Origin: Diphasiastrum complanatum
Lineage: Eukaryota > Streptophyta > Lycopodiopsida > Lycopodiales > Lycopodiaceae
DNA: 64,000 nt
NCBI GenBank assembly: GCA_029204225.1
Contig: CM055094.1
Coordinates: 66,796,536-66,860,535 of the forward strand
Reading direction: 5' to 3'
The translations under genes and the position numbers were made by a program. Numbering within the stretch: position 1 is the first letter of the stretch; every line of letters starts with the position of its first letter. The notes below the pieces were generated by a model. That model searched no databases and was not told the DNA's origin. It was given only the letters and a program-made list of their open reading frames with translations. Of the stretch, positions 12,126-22,727 are shown piece by piece.

Positions 12126-12715
12126 TAGGCTCGACACTTTTTGCCAAAGATTCAGTTTGGCCAGGGGATTCACGTGTCAACAAATTGATTTAGCTACAGC
12201 TCAATCACGAAATTTGTTCTGGAGTATAGTGGTGTTGTACCTGCCTGTCAGAGGCACAACTAATGAGCTGGTCTCGATCCTACTGATAATGGATGCTCAA
12301 CTTCAATATGGATTTATCTGAATTTGAATCCTATGTTCTACAGTTCTGCTTCGGATTATTTCTTGATTGTCTGCAGATTATTCCTAATCTACTCTACTCA
12401 AAGAACAAGGAATCAAACTAATTCTACTCCTACTGAAATCATAGATTTGTCAACACAGTTTTAACCAAACAACTGGGAATCCTACAAAGTGCTTGCTACA
12501 ATTGTCACTCAACATCTGTAACAAAAACTCCTCAGGGAGTCGAAACAAGGAAACATCATAAGTTAGTGGAATAGTAGATTGATTTCCAAGTCCTGCACAT
12601 CTACCTGATGCTAATTCCAAACCAATCCTTAAGAGAAGAAAACATCAACAAGCACATTCATACATTAGTACCCAAACAAAATGCATGAAGATGGAGCATG
12701 GAAGGAAATGCAAGA
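12126..12715. other. Unassigned spacer
   Basis: I recognise no gene or repeat here. It lies between the Copia insertion and the outer edge of the palindrome. Confidence 0.5.
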
Positions 12716-13639
12716 AATAGGCTGGGTTTGTGATGTAATTCTTGCATATTCCCTTACAACCATGTTCTTGATGTTCTTGGGATGTCCAAGAATCAAAAGA
12801 CTGGTTGGTTTCTTGATTCTTAGACTTCTAAAATGTTGTAGAATAGTTTTTTGTTTCTTGTTTTGTGAATTTATGCAAGTATAGTATGTTTAGGATCTGA
12901 TTGTAACTTGTTTTTGTAGCATTAGAGTAGGATTTCAGTCATTGTTCAACGGATTTGCATGCTAATCTGATGGTTGAACGTTTTGGCATGCATGATTGAC
13001 TGATTGTGGTTGTTTATCCATATGCCTCAGTGCAAGAGTGACCAATCTCAGTGTTCTTTGACAGACAAGACAATATACAACGTTAAGCAGTCCATTCTGC
13101 CTGGTTTTGGGAATGTAATAACAAGAAAACATCCTAAAAATGCCCAAGAAGCCTGATAACAGGCAGAACCAGCCTTGAAACTGTTCTGGAACAAGAACAA
13201 GAAAAAGCCAACTGATTCCCTAGAGCAGAAAATCAGCAAACATTTGGCCCGTTGCCGCTTGTACCACTCACATTATGAAACGATCAATGTTGCAACGCTA
13301 CCCTTGATCAAATGCAGTCAAGAAACGTGGTACATTTCAAGATCTGTTCACAACTCAAAACGACCTACAACCACCGTCCACACATCCTACATACAATCTC
13401 AGATTTTTCGACATCCTCCTCTACACACATAACCTGCAACAAGAATGTCTTATTCAACTACAAAACACTCAACAACACAAGAATAGTGACACTAGTAGGC
13501 GATGGAAGCCGACCACGATGTCGAAGGCCTCCATCCCGTCGGGCGTGAAGCTCCTCAGCTGTCATCCTCAACGGTAAAAGCAACATTACCAAAGGGATGG
13601 TTAACAAACAATTTAGCATAATCCTCTCTTGTAATGGTT

Positions 13640-14010
13640 AGTTAACCTATCTTGTAGTCCCACCTGGTGGGACATAAGTATGGATCAGAAATCAATAAAA
13701 AATATGTGATGCAATGCGAGCAATAGTATAGAGATTTGCAGTCTAGCAGATACAACATTGTAAGAGGAGCACCAGCCCACCAATGAGCAAGACACTATCG
13801 ACTCACTCTGAAACAAAACAATATACAAATACATTTATGTTCTTCCAATTATGATTTTTGCGTTGCATCTGTTAGTCTGATTGATTGCTGGAGTCTGTGA
13901 TTGCTGAAGTCTGTGATTGATAGTCAAGTATCTAGGTCATGTAATGCAGTGAGTAGTGTAGCGCACTTTTGCCAAAGAACAGGTGCACCCTCATCAACGA
14001 AATTTAGACA
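13640..14010 (-). repeat. LTR remnant of the gag-only retroelement, left arm (approximate inner edge)
   Basis: Read on the minus strand from 14010, the sequence begins TGTCTAAATTT and continues through a block homologous to 24753-24955 and to 22467-22690. The copy at 24753 directly abuts a primer binding site, which identifies this block as LTR. The inner boundary cannot be fixed from the sequence. Confidence 0.45.
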
Positions 14011-15451
14011 TCCTCAAATTTATAAGTAATTGGTACCCCTACTTCAACAAGGTCAACTCATGTATTGCAACAAATTTGAATATATGTTTCCGTAGGAAGT
14101 TATAAGAAATAAATTAATCTCAAACATGAATGGGAGAGGAGGTTAGAAAGAGGCTTTTCAAAGACTCAAGTACAAATTGCATACTACCTCTATGTTGCAA
14201 GTTGTGGATCTAAGCACACTATCGAATTGGAAACTAGATGCCAATGACTTAACAATAGGTCTTGTGTTGAGTGTAGGTTACTCATTATTTGTTGTGGCAC
14301 TTTGTCAAGAAATATGAAATTATCTTAATTATGAATTGCCCCACAAATGATAGAAAGTTGTTTGCCAATATGTAAACTCCAAAGAAATTGTGTTCCTCGT
14401 ACCATCTACATGGGAAATGAGATAAAGAAAAGGACAATGATATCTCAAATGCAAGAAACAGAGTTATATAAATGCTATAAAGTGTCTCATGTAGGTCATT
14501 GTTGTTCTAGAGAATTTCCATTGTTCACGACCCTATTTTTTAAGCTAATAACTTATGGAGGATTTCTTGAAGTTGTTGGGTACCATGCCAAGTATTAGAT
14601 TAGTCGAAAGTAGTGGGAACCACCTAGTGTCATGATGTCTCAACTCAAATCTTGATTCATGTGGTTGAAAATATGCTTTTCAAATTCTTAGCAAAGAATT
14701 AGTCTAAATGGAGAAACAATCTCCCATTCTTGTATTTTGTTATATGAATAGACATTGAGATTAATAAAGGCCATTGGAGGTAGTCACATGTCAAAGATTA
14801 TCTAGCATCCTCGTGGCATTCTCAAATCATCTCATGGAGGAAATTCTATTAACAAGCTTTGAGGGAAGAAATCCAATATGAGCAAATAAATGTTTGTCAA
14901 ATCTTGAGAGTTTTTTGTCTTGATTGTCGAAAGTCAGCTAAGATGATCGAGCAAAATTTAGCCTTCAATATAGTATAGTGTTGATGCTTGATCATCATAC
15001 CTGTGTCTTACGCAAATGAGATGTTGATAATTGATGGCACACTTCAACTTTCACAAGCTAGATGGTGATAAACATGACACACTTATGTTAAGGCAGCATG
15101 CAAATTGCCTCAAATACGGATAACATGGATTTAAGTGATGTAATGCGAAGCTATAGTACACTGCTCAGGGTAGCTAGCTAGGTGGAGTTGAATGATCTTT
15201 ATTTTTGAGGCTGAAGCAATTTAAAGTACAGAAAAGCATGCATATTTGCAATAATTATTTGAAGAAGAAGGGTTTTCCATGGTAAAGTGAAATTCTTACA
15301 AACTCATTCTATGGAAATGGCAATGTCATATGTTGCTCTGTACCTGTTTCCTCCAGTTAAATTACTTAGTTTGCCAAAGTACTAGTACTCCTGGAAGAAA
15401 ATAATAAATCGCCCACATACATACAATACATAATACATGAGAGCATAGATT
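14011..15451. other. 3' flank of the left PR-10 copy
   Basis: No gene is recognised. An 83-codon frame (14347-14598) is preserved in both arms, which is expected from the recent duplication and is not evidence of coding. Confidence 0.5.
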
Positions 15452-16158
15452 CTAAGCGTAGAGGTGGGTGTTTGAGGTAAGATAAGCCTCTACGGCCTTT
15501 AAGGTGCGAACAGCTCCTTCTTTCGCTTTCTGCACGGGTGGATCAGCCACAATGGCCTCGTACTCGAATGCCCACTCCACAATCGTAGTGTCTGCTGCCG
15601 CTGAGAACTTGAAGGTAGCTTTTGTGGAGCTGAAATGGATGCCTATGGATCCACCCTCCACTACCACAACGACCAATGTGTGGGTGACATCATCCACGCT
15701 CTCGATCTTCTCCTTCAAGTACTTTGCATGCTGTACAGCTGCCAGTCATACAAAGATTCGGAAAATTTGTAATTAAATTGCTAGGCCATATTTTTATGTC
15801 ACCTTGTGAATCATATTCTTACTTATCATTTTACATTTTGTGTTGCTAAACCTACGCCTACAGCCAGCAGGTAATTAAAAACTTGGAGGAATTATGCTGG
15901 CTAAATTGATGGAACTGAAATTAGACCTTAGTTGATGAGCTTGAGATTGAAGGCAGAGTAGAGAACTAGATTCTGATTACCAGGGCCGAAGTTGAGTTTT
16001 CTGATGCCGCCAGCAGACACACCATCGCCTTGAATGACTTCCACGCTTTCCACAAAGCTAGGCAGGGCCTTGGAGATCAAATGAGGATCGTTGAATGCAG
16101 CCCAGACTCTGTTCAAGGGGACCTGAAGCTCGACCTGGGTTGAAATTTTTCCAGCCAT
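15452..16158 (-). CDS. PR-10/Bet v 1-like protein, two exons (left copy)
   Basis: Exon 1 is 15981-16158 (ATG at 16158-16156, 178 nt). Exon 2 is 15452-15738 (287 nt). The 242-bp intron has a CCCTG/GTAATC donor and a CTGGCAG acceptor, and splicing restores one 154-residue frame. The product has the Bet v 1 fold signature: amphipathic N-terminal strand, FNDPHLISKALPSFVESVEV, the glycine-rich loop GDGVSAGGIRKLNFGP (residues about 44-60), KEKIESVDDVTHTL, VVEGGSIG, and the C-terminal helix TLKAVEAYLTSNTHLYA. The size is normal for PR-10/MLP proteins, which bind small hydrophobic ligands in the cytosol and are often stress-induced. The ligand cannot be inferred. The protein is identical to the 20257-20965 copy. 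Both copies look functional. Confidence 0.9.
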
Positions 16159-16299
16159 TTTGCTAGACTCCAACAAGAATAGAATACGATGCAAGACAAA
16201 CAGGTAGTGCGCAATTAGCCGCGTGCTGGTGAGTAAACAGACTTTTGGTGATAACGATGAAAGTAGAGAGATGGAGGGTGATGATGGATGGCCTCGTGT

Positions 16300-16307
16300 T
16301 TTTATAG
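16300..16307 (-). promoter_or_regulatory. TATA box of the left PR-10 gene
   Basis: TATAAAAA on the minus strand, about 140 bp upstream of the ATG. It is preserved at the mirrored position 20109-20116. Confidence 0.7.
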
Positions 16308-16689
16308 CTGCTGCTGCTACTTCATTCAGCTGATTCAGCTTTCCAGATGGGTGTGACGAACTTTGACTTAATAACGAGCAAAGTGATGGTCAATGCTTTG
16401 CTTCGGATGTTTCAGAGAGCCGTGTCTTGAGGAACCCTTCGAAGTTAAATTGGGCGTCAACTGAGGATTTTGAATTGTATGTATGACATATTATGATAAG
16501 TGATCTACAATCAAGCTCAATTGCTCGATTGCTTAAGATAAGAGCTAAGCGCAGCATGAACACTAGTTTTTAGTTTCTTGCGTGGAAGGAGAATATTGTC
16601 AACATGGCAAAGCGATTGAAGCTGAAGTAAACCGGTATACCTGCGTATTTGAATGGGTCGGCAGCTTTTGTAAAGTGATTATCTCTCTC

Positions 16690-17025
16690 TCTCGATGATT
16701 CTAGAAAGCTGACCCTGTCACCTCTGTACTTCACTCCCCCACTTCATTTGAGGAAGTTTTTCCAACACAATTGACTAAAATGCTGTTTACATGGTTCAAG
16801 TTCCACATCGTCAGACCACAATTTTGTTATTTTCTCATCATCCAGGATTTCAGTTCTTTGGATTTCATTGTACAAATACACACTCTACATCAAGATTCCC
16901 TTATTTATATCAACGACACATCACACCTTATGAAGTTCAAGCCTATGCCACAATGGGTTATGTTACTCAACCAACATGGACTTATTTGCTTACCACCACA
17001 ATTTTTGAAATATAATCTATGCTTA
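16690..17025. other. Innermost part of the left arm, possible LTR edge
   Basis: On the minus strand a TGTTGGAAAAAC start at 16768, followed by a G-rich tract (GAAGTGGGGGAG), resembles a Copia LTR start, but no matching end or partner LTR was identified. Frames at 16771-17040 are not recognised. Confidence 0.3.
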
Positions 17026-17379
17026 ACTCATAAGCCATAAATTCAATAAACTTGTTGGCTTTATTGAGTCCAAGAGATGTCATTTAGATTCCTTGTGGTT
17101 AGATTTGACCTTTTAGAGTTGGATGTGATTATAACTTTCTATTCTTCATGGAAACACATGGGAATAAAGAGACACAGATTATGCTTGCTACAACAATATT
17201 CCTTCCAAAATGCTTTGAAGTCATCGTTCAACTCGATCGAGTTCAAGTGGAGCAAGGGACTTGCCTCCATAGAGCCACCTTGCAAATGGCATTCTCAATG
17301 GCTTTTTACTCACTGGATGACTCAAGATAATGATCATTGACCAAGATGCTTTCTTCTCTGAGGATTTCTTATTGGAATC
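17026..17379. other. Unassigned spacer in the palindrome loop
   Basis: No recognisable coding sequence or repeat. It lies between the inner edge of the left arm and the Copia fragment. Confidence 0.4.
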
Positions 17380-19387
17380 CTATGGTGGTACCTTCCATAC
17401 ACACGCTCATGACTCTGATAAGAGCCTTCCAATGTGTTACACTAGGGTTAGTCATATACTAACTTAAAGAGCTGACTGCAAAAGCTATGTCTGGCCTGGT
17501 ACAGATCATTGCATACATAAGAGATCCTATTATCGAATGATAAGGACACACACGTATCTGCTCCTTCTCTTGAATTGTTTGAGGACACTAGTCCGATTGA
17601 CAATTTGAGACTTGGTTCCATTGGTGAGAGAGCTAACTTGCAATTAATCAGATTATATCCGACTAACATATTGTAGATGTACCTCTGTTGAGTAATGTAG
17701 ATCAACTTTCGAGTCTCTATGGATTTGAATACCAAGGCAGAAATGAGCTTCGCCCAGATAGGTCATGTCGAATTCAAAAGATAGCATTGACTTGCCTTCC
17801 TTTATCAAATCGATACTATTGTTGAAGAGCAATGTGTCGTCACATACAAAGTGATAATGATAAAAGACTGTCGTATTGTCTTGAATTTGAAGAGCTAGAT
17901 GTGTAGCCGTGATCAATAAGGAAAAATGATCCTTTGAAACCATGCTCGAGCAGAGTGCTTCAAGCCATAAAGTGCCTTATGGAGTTTACACACATGATTG
18001 TGTTTACCCTTGATAATATAAGCTTCTGATTTCTATTTAATGAAGTAAACAGTTGTTCTTCTGGAGAATTCGTCAATAAAGATAATGAAATACTTTGCAT
18101 CTAACAATGAAGGAGTTTGCCTAGGTCCACATATATCTATATGAACAACATCTAACAGACCTTTTGCTGCATGCCTATGACTCGATCTAAAAGGAATCCT
18201 AGTCTGCTTTCCAAGGATGCAGCTATGGTAGATAGGGAGATTGACTTTACCTCGGAAGGATAGTCGAGATCAAGTACTAGAGATTGTCTGGACATGTTCA
18301 AAATAGATGCATAATTCAAGTTTCCTAAGCGATGATGCCATAGTAATGCTTTATTGACCAAAATAGAGGTTTTCAAAGCTTGACTAGAATCAAAATAACA
18401 ATGTGCCAATTTATATAAGTATCCATGTCTATTGTCGAATGCAAGGATCTTGTTACTCCTATCGATAATTTTGCATTGAGCAGACTCAAACTCTACCTTA
18501 TGACTTAAAACTGTAATTCTACTTACTGATAACAGATTTGTAGAGAGTTTAGAAACATACAAGACTTTTGACAGTATTTTGAATTGATCATGCTGGAATC
18601 TTAATCTTACAGTACCTTCACCTTCAATAGTGTGAGTGCTATCATCACCAAGATGAACATATTTCTTTGTGTTGTAAGGCCTATAGGAATGAAAAATTTC
18701 ACGATGATTGGTCATATGTTGAGTAGCTCCAGAATTCGAAACCATGAATCATCTGAATTCGTGTATGTCTTTGACCACGCCTTCTTCCATTTCGAGTTCA
18801 GGAGATGCTATAACTGTATTTGCTTGTTGATCAGGTTGCTTGGCTGCATTCTTGGCTTTGAGAAGTCGGCAATTTTGGATCTCATGGTTAGCAATACCTG
18901 CAAAACATCTTATTATTCGACGAATGTGGATTTGATGATTGTTCTTGACTTTGAATCTATTTTTGATTCGATGTAGACTGCTTGGAGCTTTTCTACTTCT
19001 GTCGTTTCGAGCATGAGATGAAGAGGTAGATAAAGTGTCTTGACTTCTTCAATTATCTTCTTGAAGCAACATAGTGATAACTCTGGTAAGAGTTAAATCT
19101 GAGTGTGTCGTAATGATCATCACCCAGTTCTCATATGTAGAGGGTAGGCTTAACAACATCTCACAACTCATTGGCGATTAGCAAGGTCTTCATCTTAAAT
19201 TTTCATACATGATAATTGGATCCATTCAGCTTGTCTGCGATATGACTGGCTTTACTTTGAGAATCCCTCTGGAACTTTAGTCTGACAACGTTAAGAGAGA
19301 TGTTGTGCAGCGCTGCAATTGGAAATCAATTCTCTAATACCGAAACAAATTGATTCAAACTGAAGAATAATTTGATATCGCGAAAAA
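17380..19387 (-). pseudogene. Degenerate Copia (gag to RT) in the palindrome loop
   Basis: Minus-strand fragments follow the order of a Copia polyprotein. Gag-like sequence lies at about 18760-19340. A protease/GAG-pre-integrase frame (18152-18745) has SGATQHMTNHREIFHSY and LWHHRLGNLNYASIL. A short integrase trace lies near 18000-18130. RT pieces at 17448-17943 carry LGEAHFCLGIQIHRD. Much of integrase and early RT is deleted and several frameshifts separate the parts. It is the same family as 56770-57835 (shared gag and integrase stretches). It forms most of the spacer between the two PR-10 arms. Confidence 0.75.
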
Positions 19388-20108
19388 TTAAGCAGAGATT
19401 ATATTTCAAAAATTGTGGCGGTAATCAAATAAGTCCATGTTGGTTGAGTAACATAACCCATTGTGGCATAGGCTTGAACTTCATGTGGTGTGATGTGTCG
19501 TTGATATAAATAAGGGAATCTTGATGTAGAGTGTGTATTTGTACAATGAAATCCAAAGAACTGAAATCCTAGATGATGAGAAAATAACAAAATTGTGGTC
19601 TGACGATGTGGAACTTGAACCATATAAACAGGATTTTAGTCAATTGTGTTGGAAAAACTTCCTCAAATGAAGTGGGGGAGTGAAGTACAGAGGTGACAGG
19701 GTCAGCTTTCTAGAAGCATCGAGAGAGAGAGATGACCACTTTACTTCAGCTGCCGACCCATTCAAATACGCAGGTACACCGGTTTACTTCAGCTTCAATC
19801 GCTTTGCCATGTTGACAATATTCTCCTTCCACGCAAGAAACTAAAAACTAGTGTTCATGGTGCGCTTAGCCCTTATCTTAATCAATCGAGCAATTGAGCT
19901 TGATTGTAGATCACTTATCATAATATGTCATACATACAATTCAAAATCCTCAGTTGACGCCCAATTTAACTTCGAAGGATTCCTCAAGACACGGCTCTCT
20001 GAAAACATCCGAAGCAAGACATTGACCATCACTTTGCTCGTTATTAAGTCAAAGTTCGTCACACCCATCTGGAAAGCTGAATCAGCTGAATGAAGTAGCA
20101 GCAGCAGC

Positions 20109-20116
20109 TATAAAAA
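20109..20116 (+). promoter_or_regulatory. TATA box of the right PR-10 gene
   Basis: TATAAAAA about 141 bp upstream of the ATG at 20257, in the same position as in the left copy. Confidence 0.7.
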
Positions 20117-20256
20117 CACGAGGCCATCCATCATCACCCTCCATCTCTCTACTTTCATCGTTATCACCAAAAGTCTGTTTACTCACCAGCACGCGGCTAA
20201 TTGCGCACTACCTGTTTGTCTTGCATCGTATTCTATTCCTGTTGGAGTCTAGCAAA

Positions 20257-20965
20257 ATGGCTGGAAAAATTTCAACCCAGGTCGAGCTTCAGGTCCCCTT
20301 GAACAGAGTCTGGGCTGCATTCAACGATCCTCATTTGATCTCCAAGGCCCTGCCTAGCTTTGTGGAAAGCGTGGAAGTCATTCAAGGCGATGGTGTGTCT
20401 GCTGGCGGCATCAGAAAACTCAACTTCGGCCCTGGTAATCAGAATCTAGTTCTCTACTCTGCCTTCAATCTCAAGCTCATCAACTAAAGTCTAATTTCAG
20501 TTCCATCAATTTAGCCAGCATAATTCCTCCAAGTTTTTGATTATTTGCTGGCTGTAGGCGTAGGTTGCTAGCAACACAAAATGTAAAATGATAAGTAAGA
20601 ATATGATTCACAAGGTGACATGAAAATATGGCCTAGCAATTTAATTAGAAATTTTCTGAATATTTGTATGACTCGCAGCTGTACAGCATGCAAAGTACTT
20701 GAAGGAGAAGATCGAGAGCGTGGATGATGTCACCCACACATTGGTCGTTGTGGTAGTGGAGGGTGGATCCATAGGCATCCATTTCAGCTCCACAAAAGCT
20801 ACCTTCAAGTTCTCAGCGGCAGCAGACACTACGATTGTGGAGTGGGCATTCGAGTACGAGGCCATTGTGGCTGATCCACCCGTGCAGAAAGCGAAAGAAG
20901 GAGCTGTTCGCACCTTAAAGGCCGTAGAGGCTTATCTTACCTCAAACACCCACCTCTACGCTTAG
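20257..20965 (+). CDS. PR-10/Bet v 1-like protein, two exons (right copy)
   Basis: Exon 1 is 20257-20434. Exon 2 is 20679-20965. The 244-bp intron has a GTAATC donor and an ACTCGCAG acceptor. The spliced frame is 465 nt and encodes 154 residues identical to the left copy. It has the glycine-rich GDGVSAGG loop, the VEGGSIG turn and the long C-terminal helix of PR-10/MLP proteins of the START/Bet v 1 superfamily. It lies head to head with the left copy, with about 4.1 kb between the two ATGs. The coding identity, together with intron differences limited to a few bases, points to a recent duplication or to gene conversion within the palindrome. A TTG-initiated extension upstream exists but is not a normal plant start. 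Confidence 0.9.
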
Positions 20966-22466
20966 AATCTATGCTCTCATGTATTATGTATTGTATGTAT
21001 GTGGGCGATTTATTATTTTCTTCCAGGAGTACTAGTACTTTGGCAAACTAAGTAATTTAACTGGAGGAAACAGGCACAGAGCAACATATGACATTGCCAT
21101 TTCCATAGAATGAGTTTGTAAGAATTTCACTTTACCATGGAAAACCCTTCTTCTTCAAATAATAATTGCAAATATGCATGCTTTTCTTTACTTTAAATTG
21201 CTTCAGCCTCAAAAATAAAGATCATTCAACTGCACCTAGCTAGCTACCCTGAGCAGTGTACTATAGCTTCGCATTACATCACTTAAATCCATGTTATCCG
21301 TATTTGAGGCAATTTACATGCTGCCTTAACATAAGTGTGCCATGTTTATCACCATCTAGCTTATGAAAGTTGAAGTGTGCCATCAATTATCAACATCTCA
21401 TTTGCGTAAGACGCTGGTATGATGATCAAGCATCAACACTATACTATATTGAAGGCTAAATTTTGCTCGATCATCTTAGCTGACTTTCGACAATCAAGAC
21501 ACAAAACTCTCAAGATTTGACAAACATTTATTTGCTCATATTGGATTTCTTCCCTCAAAGCTTGTTAATAGAATTTCCTCCATGAGATGCTTTGACAATG
21601 CCACGAGGATGCTCTAATATCATCTCTATGATAAATTAAGTCAAATTTCAACTTTAGTGGTAATTTTCTCAACACATGGATAGTACAAAGAATTCTATCT
21701 AGATAATCTTTGACATGTGACTACCTCCAATAGCCTCTATTAATCTTAATGTCTTCATATAACAAAATACAAGAATGGGAGATTGTTTCTCCATTTAGAC
21801 TAATTCTTTGCTAAGAATTTGAAAAGCATATTTTCAACCACATGAATCAAGATTTGAGTTGAGACATCATGACACTAGGTGGTTCCCACTACTTTCGACT
21901 AATCTAATACTTGGCATGGTACCCAACAACTTCAAGAAATCCTCCATAAGTTATTAGCTTAAAAAATAGGGTCGTGAACAATGGAAATTCTCTAGAACAA
22001 CAATGACCTACATGAGACACTTTATAGCATTTATATAACTCTGTTTCTTGCATTTGAGATATCATTGTCCTTTTCTTTATCTCATTTCCCATGTAGATGG
22101 TACGAGGAACACAATTTCTTTGGAGTTTACATATTGGCAAACAACTTTCTATCATTTGTGGGGCAATTCATAATTAAGATAATTTCATATTTCTTGACAA
22201 AGTGCCACAACAAATAATGAGTAACCTACACTCAACACAAGACCTATTGTTAAGTCATTGGCATCTAGTTTCCAAGTAGATAGTGTGCTTGCAACATAGA
22301 GGTAGTATGCAATTTGTACTTGAATCTTTGAAAGACCTCTTTCTAACCTCCTCTTCCATTCATGTTTGAGATTAATTTATTTCTTATAACTTCCTACGGA
22401 AACATACATTCATACATGAGTAGACCTTGTTGAAGTAGGAGTACCAACTACTTATAAATTTGAGGC
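20966..22466. other. 3' flank of the right PR-10 copy
   Basis: Mirror of 14011-15451, with about 95 bp extra at 21607-21700. No gene is recognised. Confidence 0.5.
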
Positions 22467-22727
22467 TATTTGAATTTTGTTGATGAGGGTGCGCCTGTTC
22501 TTTGGCGGAAGTGCGCTACACTACTCACTGCATTAGATGACCTAGATACTTGACTATCAATCACAGACTTCAGCAATCACAGACTCTAGCAATCAATCAG
22601 ACACTCAAATGTAACGCAAGAATCATAACTGGAAGAACATAGACGTATTTGTATATTGTTTTGTTTCAGAGTGCATCGATAGTGTCTGATCCATACTTAT
22701 GTCCCACCAGGTGGGATTACAAGATAG
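22467..22727 (-). repeat. LTR remnant of the gag-only retroelement, right arm
   Basis: Homologous to 24753-24955 and to the left-arm block ending at 14010. It begins near TTTGAATTTTGTTGATGAGG; the TGTC terminus kept in the left arm is mutated here. The inner boundary is approximate. Confidence 0.4.

Larger units (their letters stand above)
12716..17025. repeat. Left arm of a large inverted duplication
   Basis: This arm matches the reverse complement of 19388-23612 over its whole length, with small indels. The outer edge lies where ATAGGCTGGGTTTGTG meets its partner near 23612; the inner edge lies just after GAAATATAATCT near 17022. It contains a complete PR-10 gene, about 2.4 kb of 3' flank, an LTR remnant and part of a gag-only retroelement. 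It keeps stretches that the right arm has lost (near 12897-12945 and 13690-13800) and lacks about 95 bp present in the right arm near 21607-21700. Confidence 0.88.

Noticed and set aside
12681-12884. 67-codon frame rich in Leu/Phe/Cys
   Set aside because: Hydrophobic by AT-rich composition, overlaps the palindrome edge and is not preserved in the other copies.
14347-14598. 83-codon frame identical in both palindrome arms
   Set aside because: Identity is expected from the recent duplication; no domain, no upstream promoter signal and no homology recognised.
20221-20256. Upstream extension of PR-10 exon 1 starting with TTG
   Set aside because: TTG is not a normal plant start; the first ATG at 20257 gives the canonical PR-10 N-terminus.
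20435-20487. PR-10 frame running on after LNFGPG to a stop
   Set aside because: This is intron readthrough; the GT-AG intron restores a full Bet v 1-like domain in both copies.
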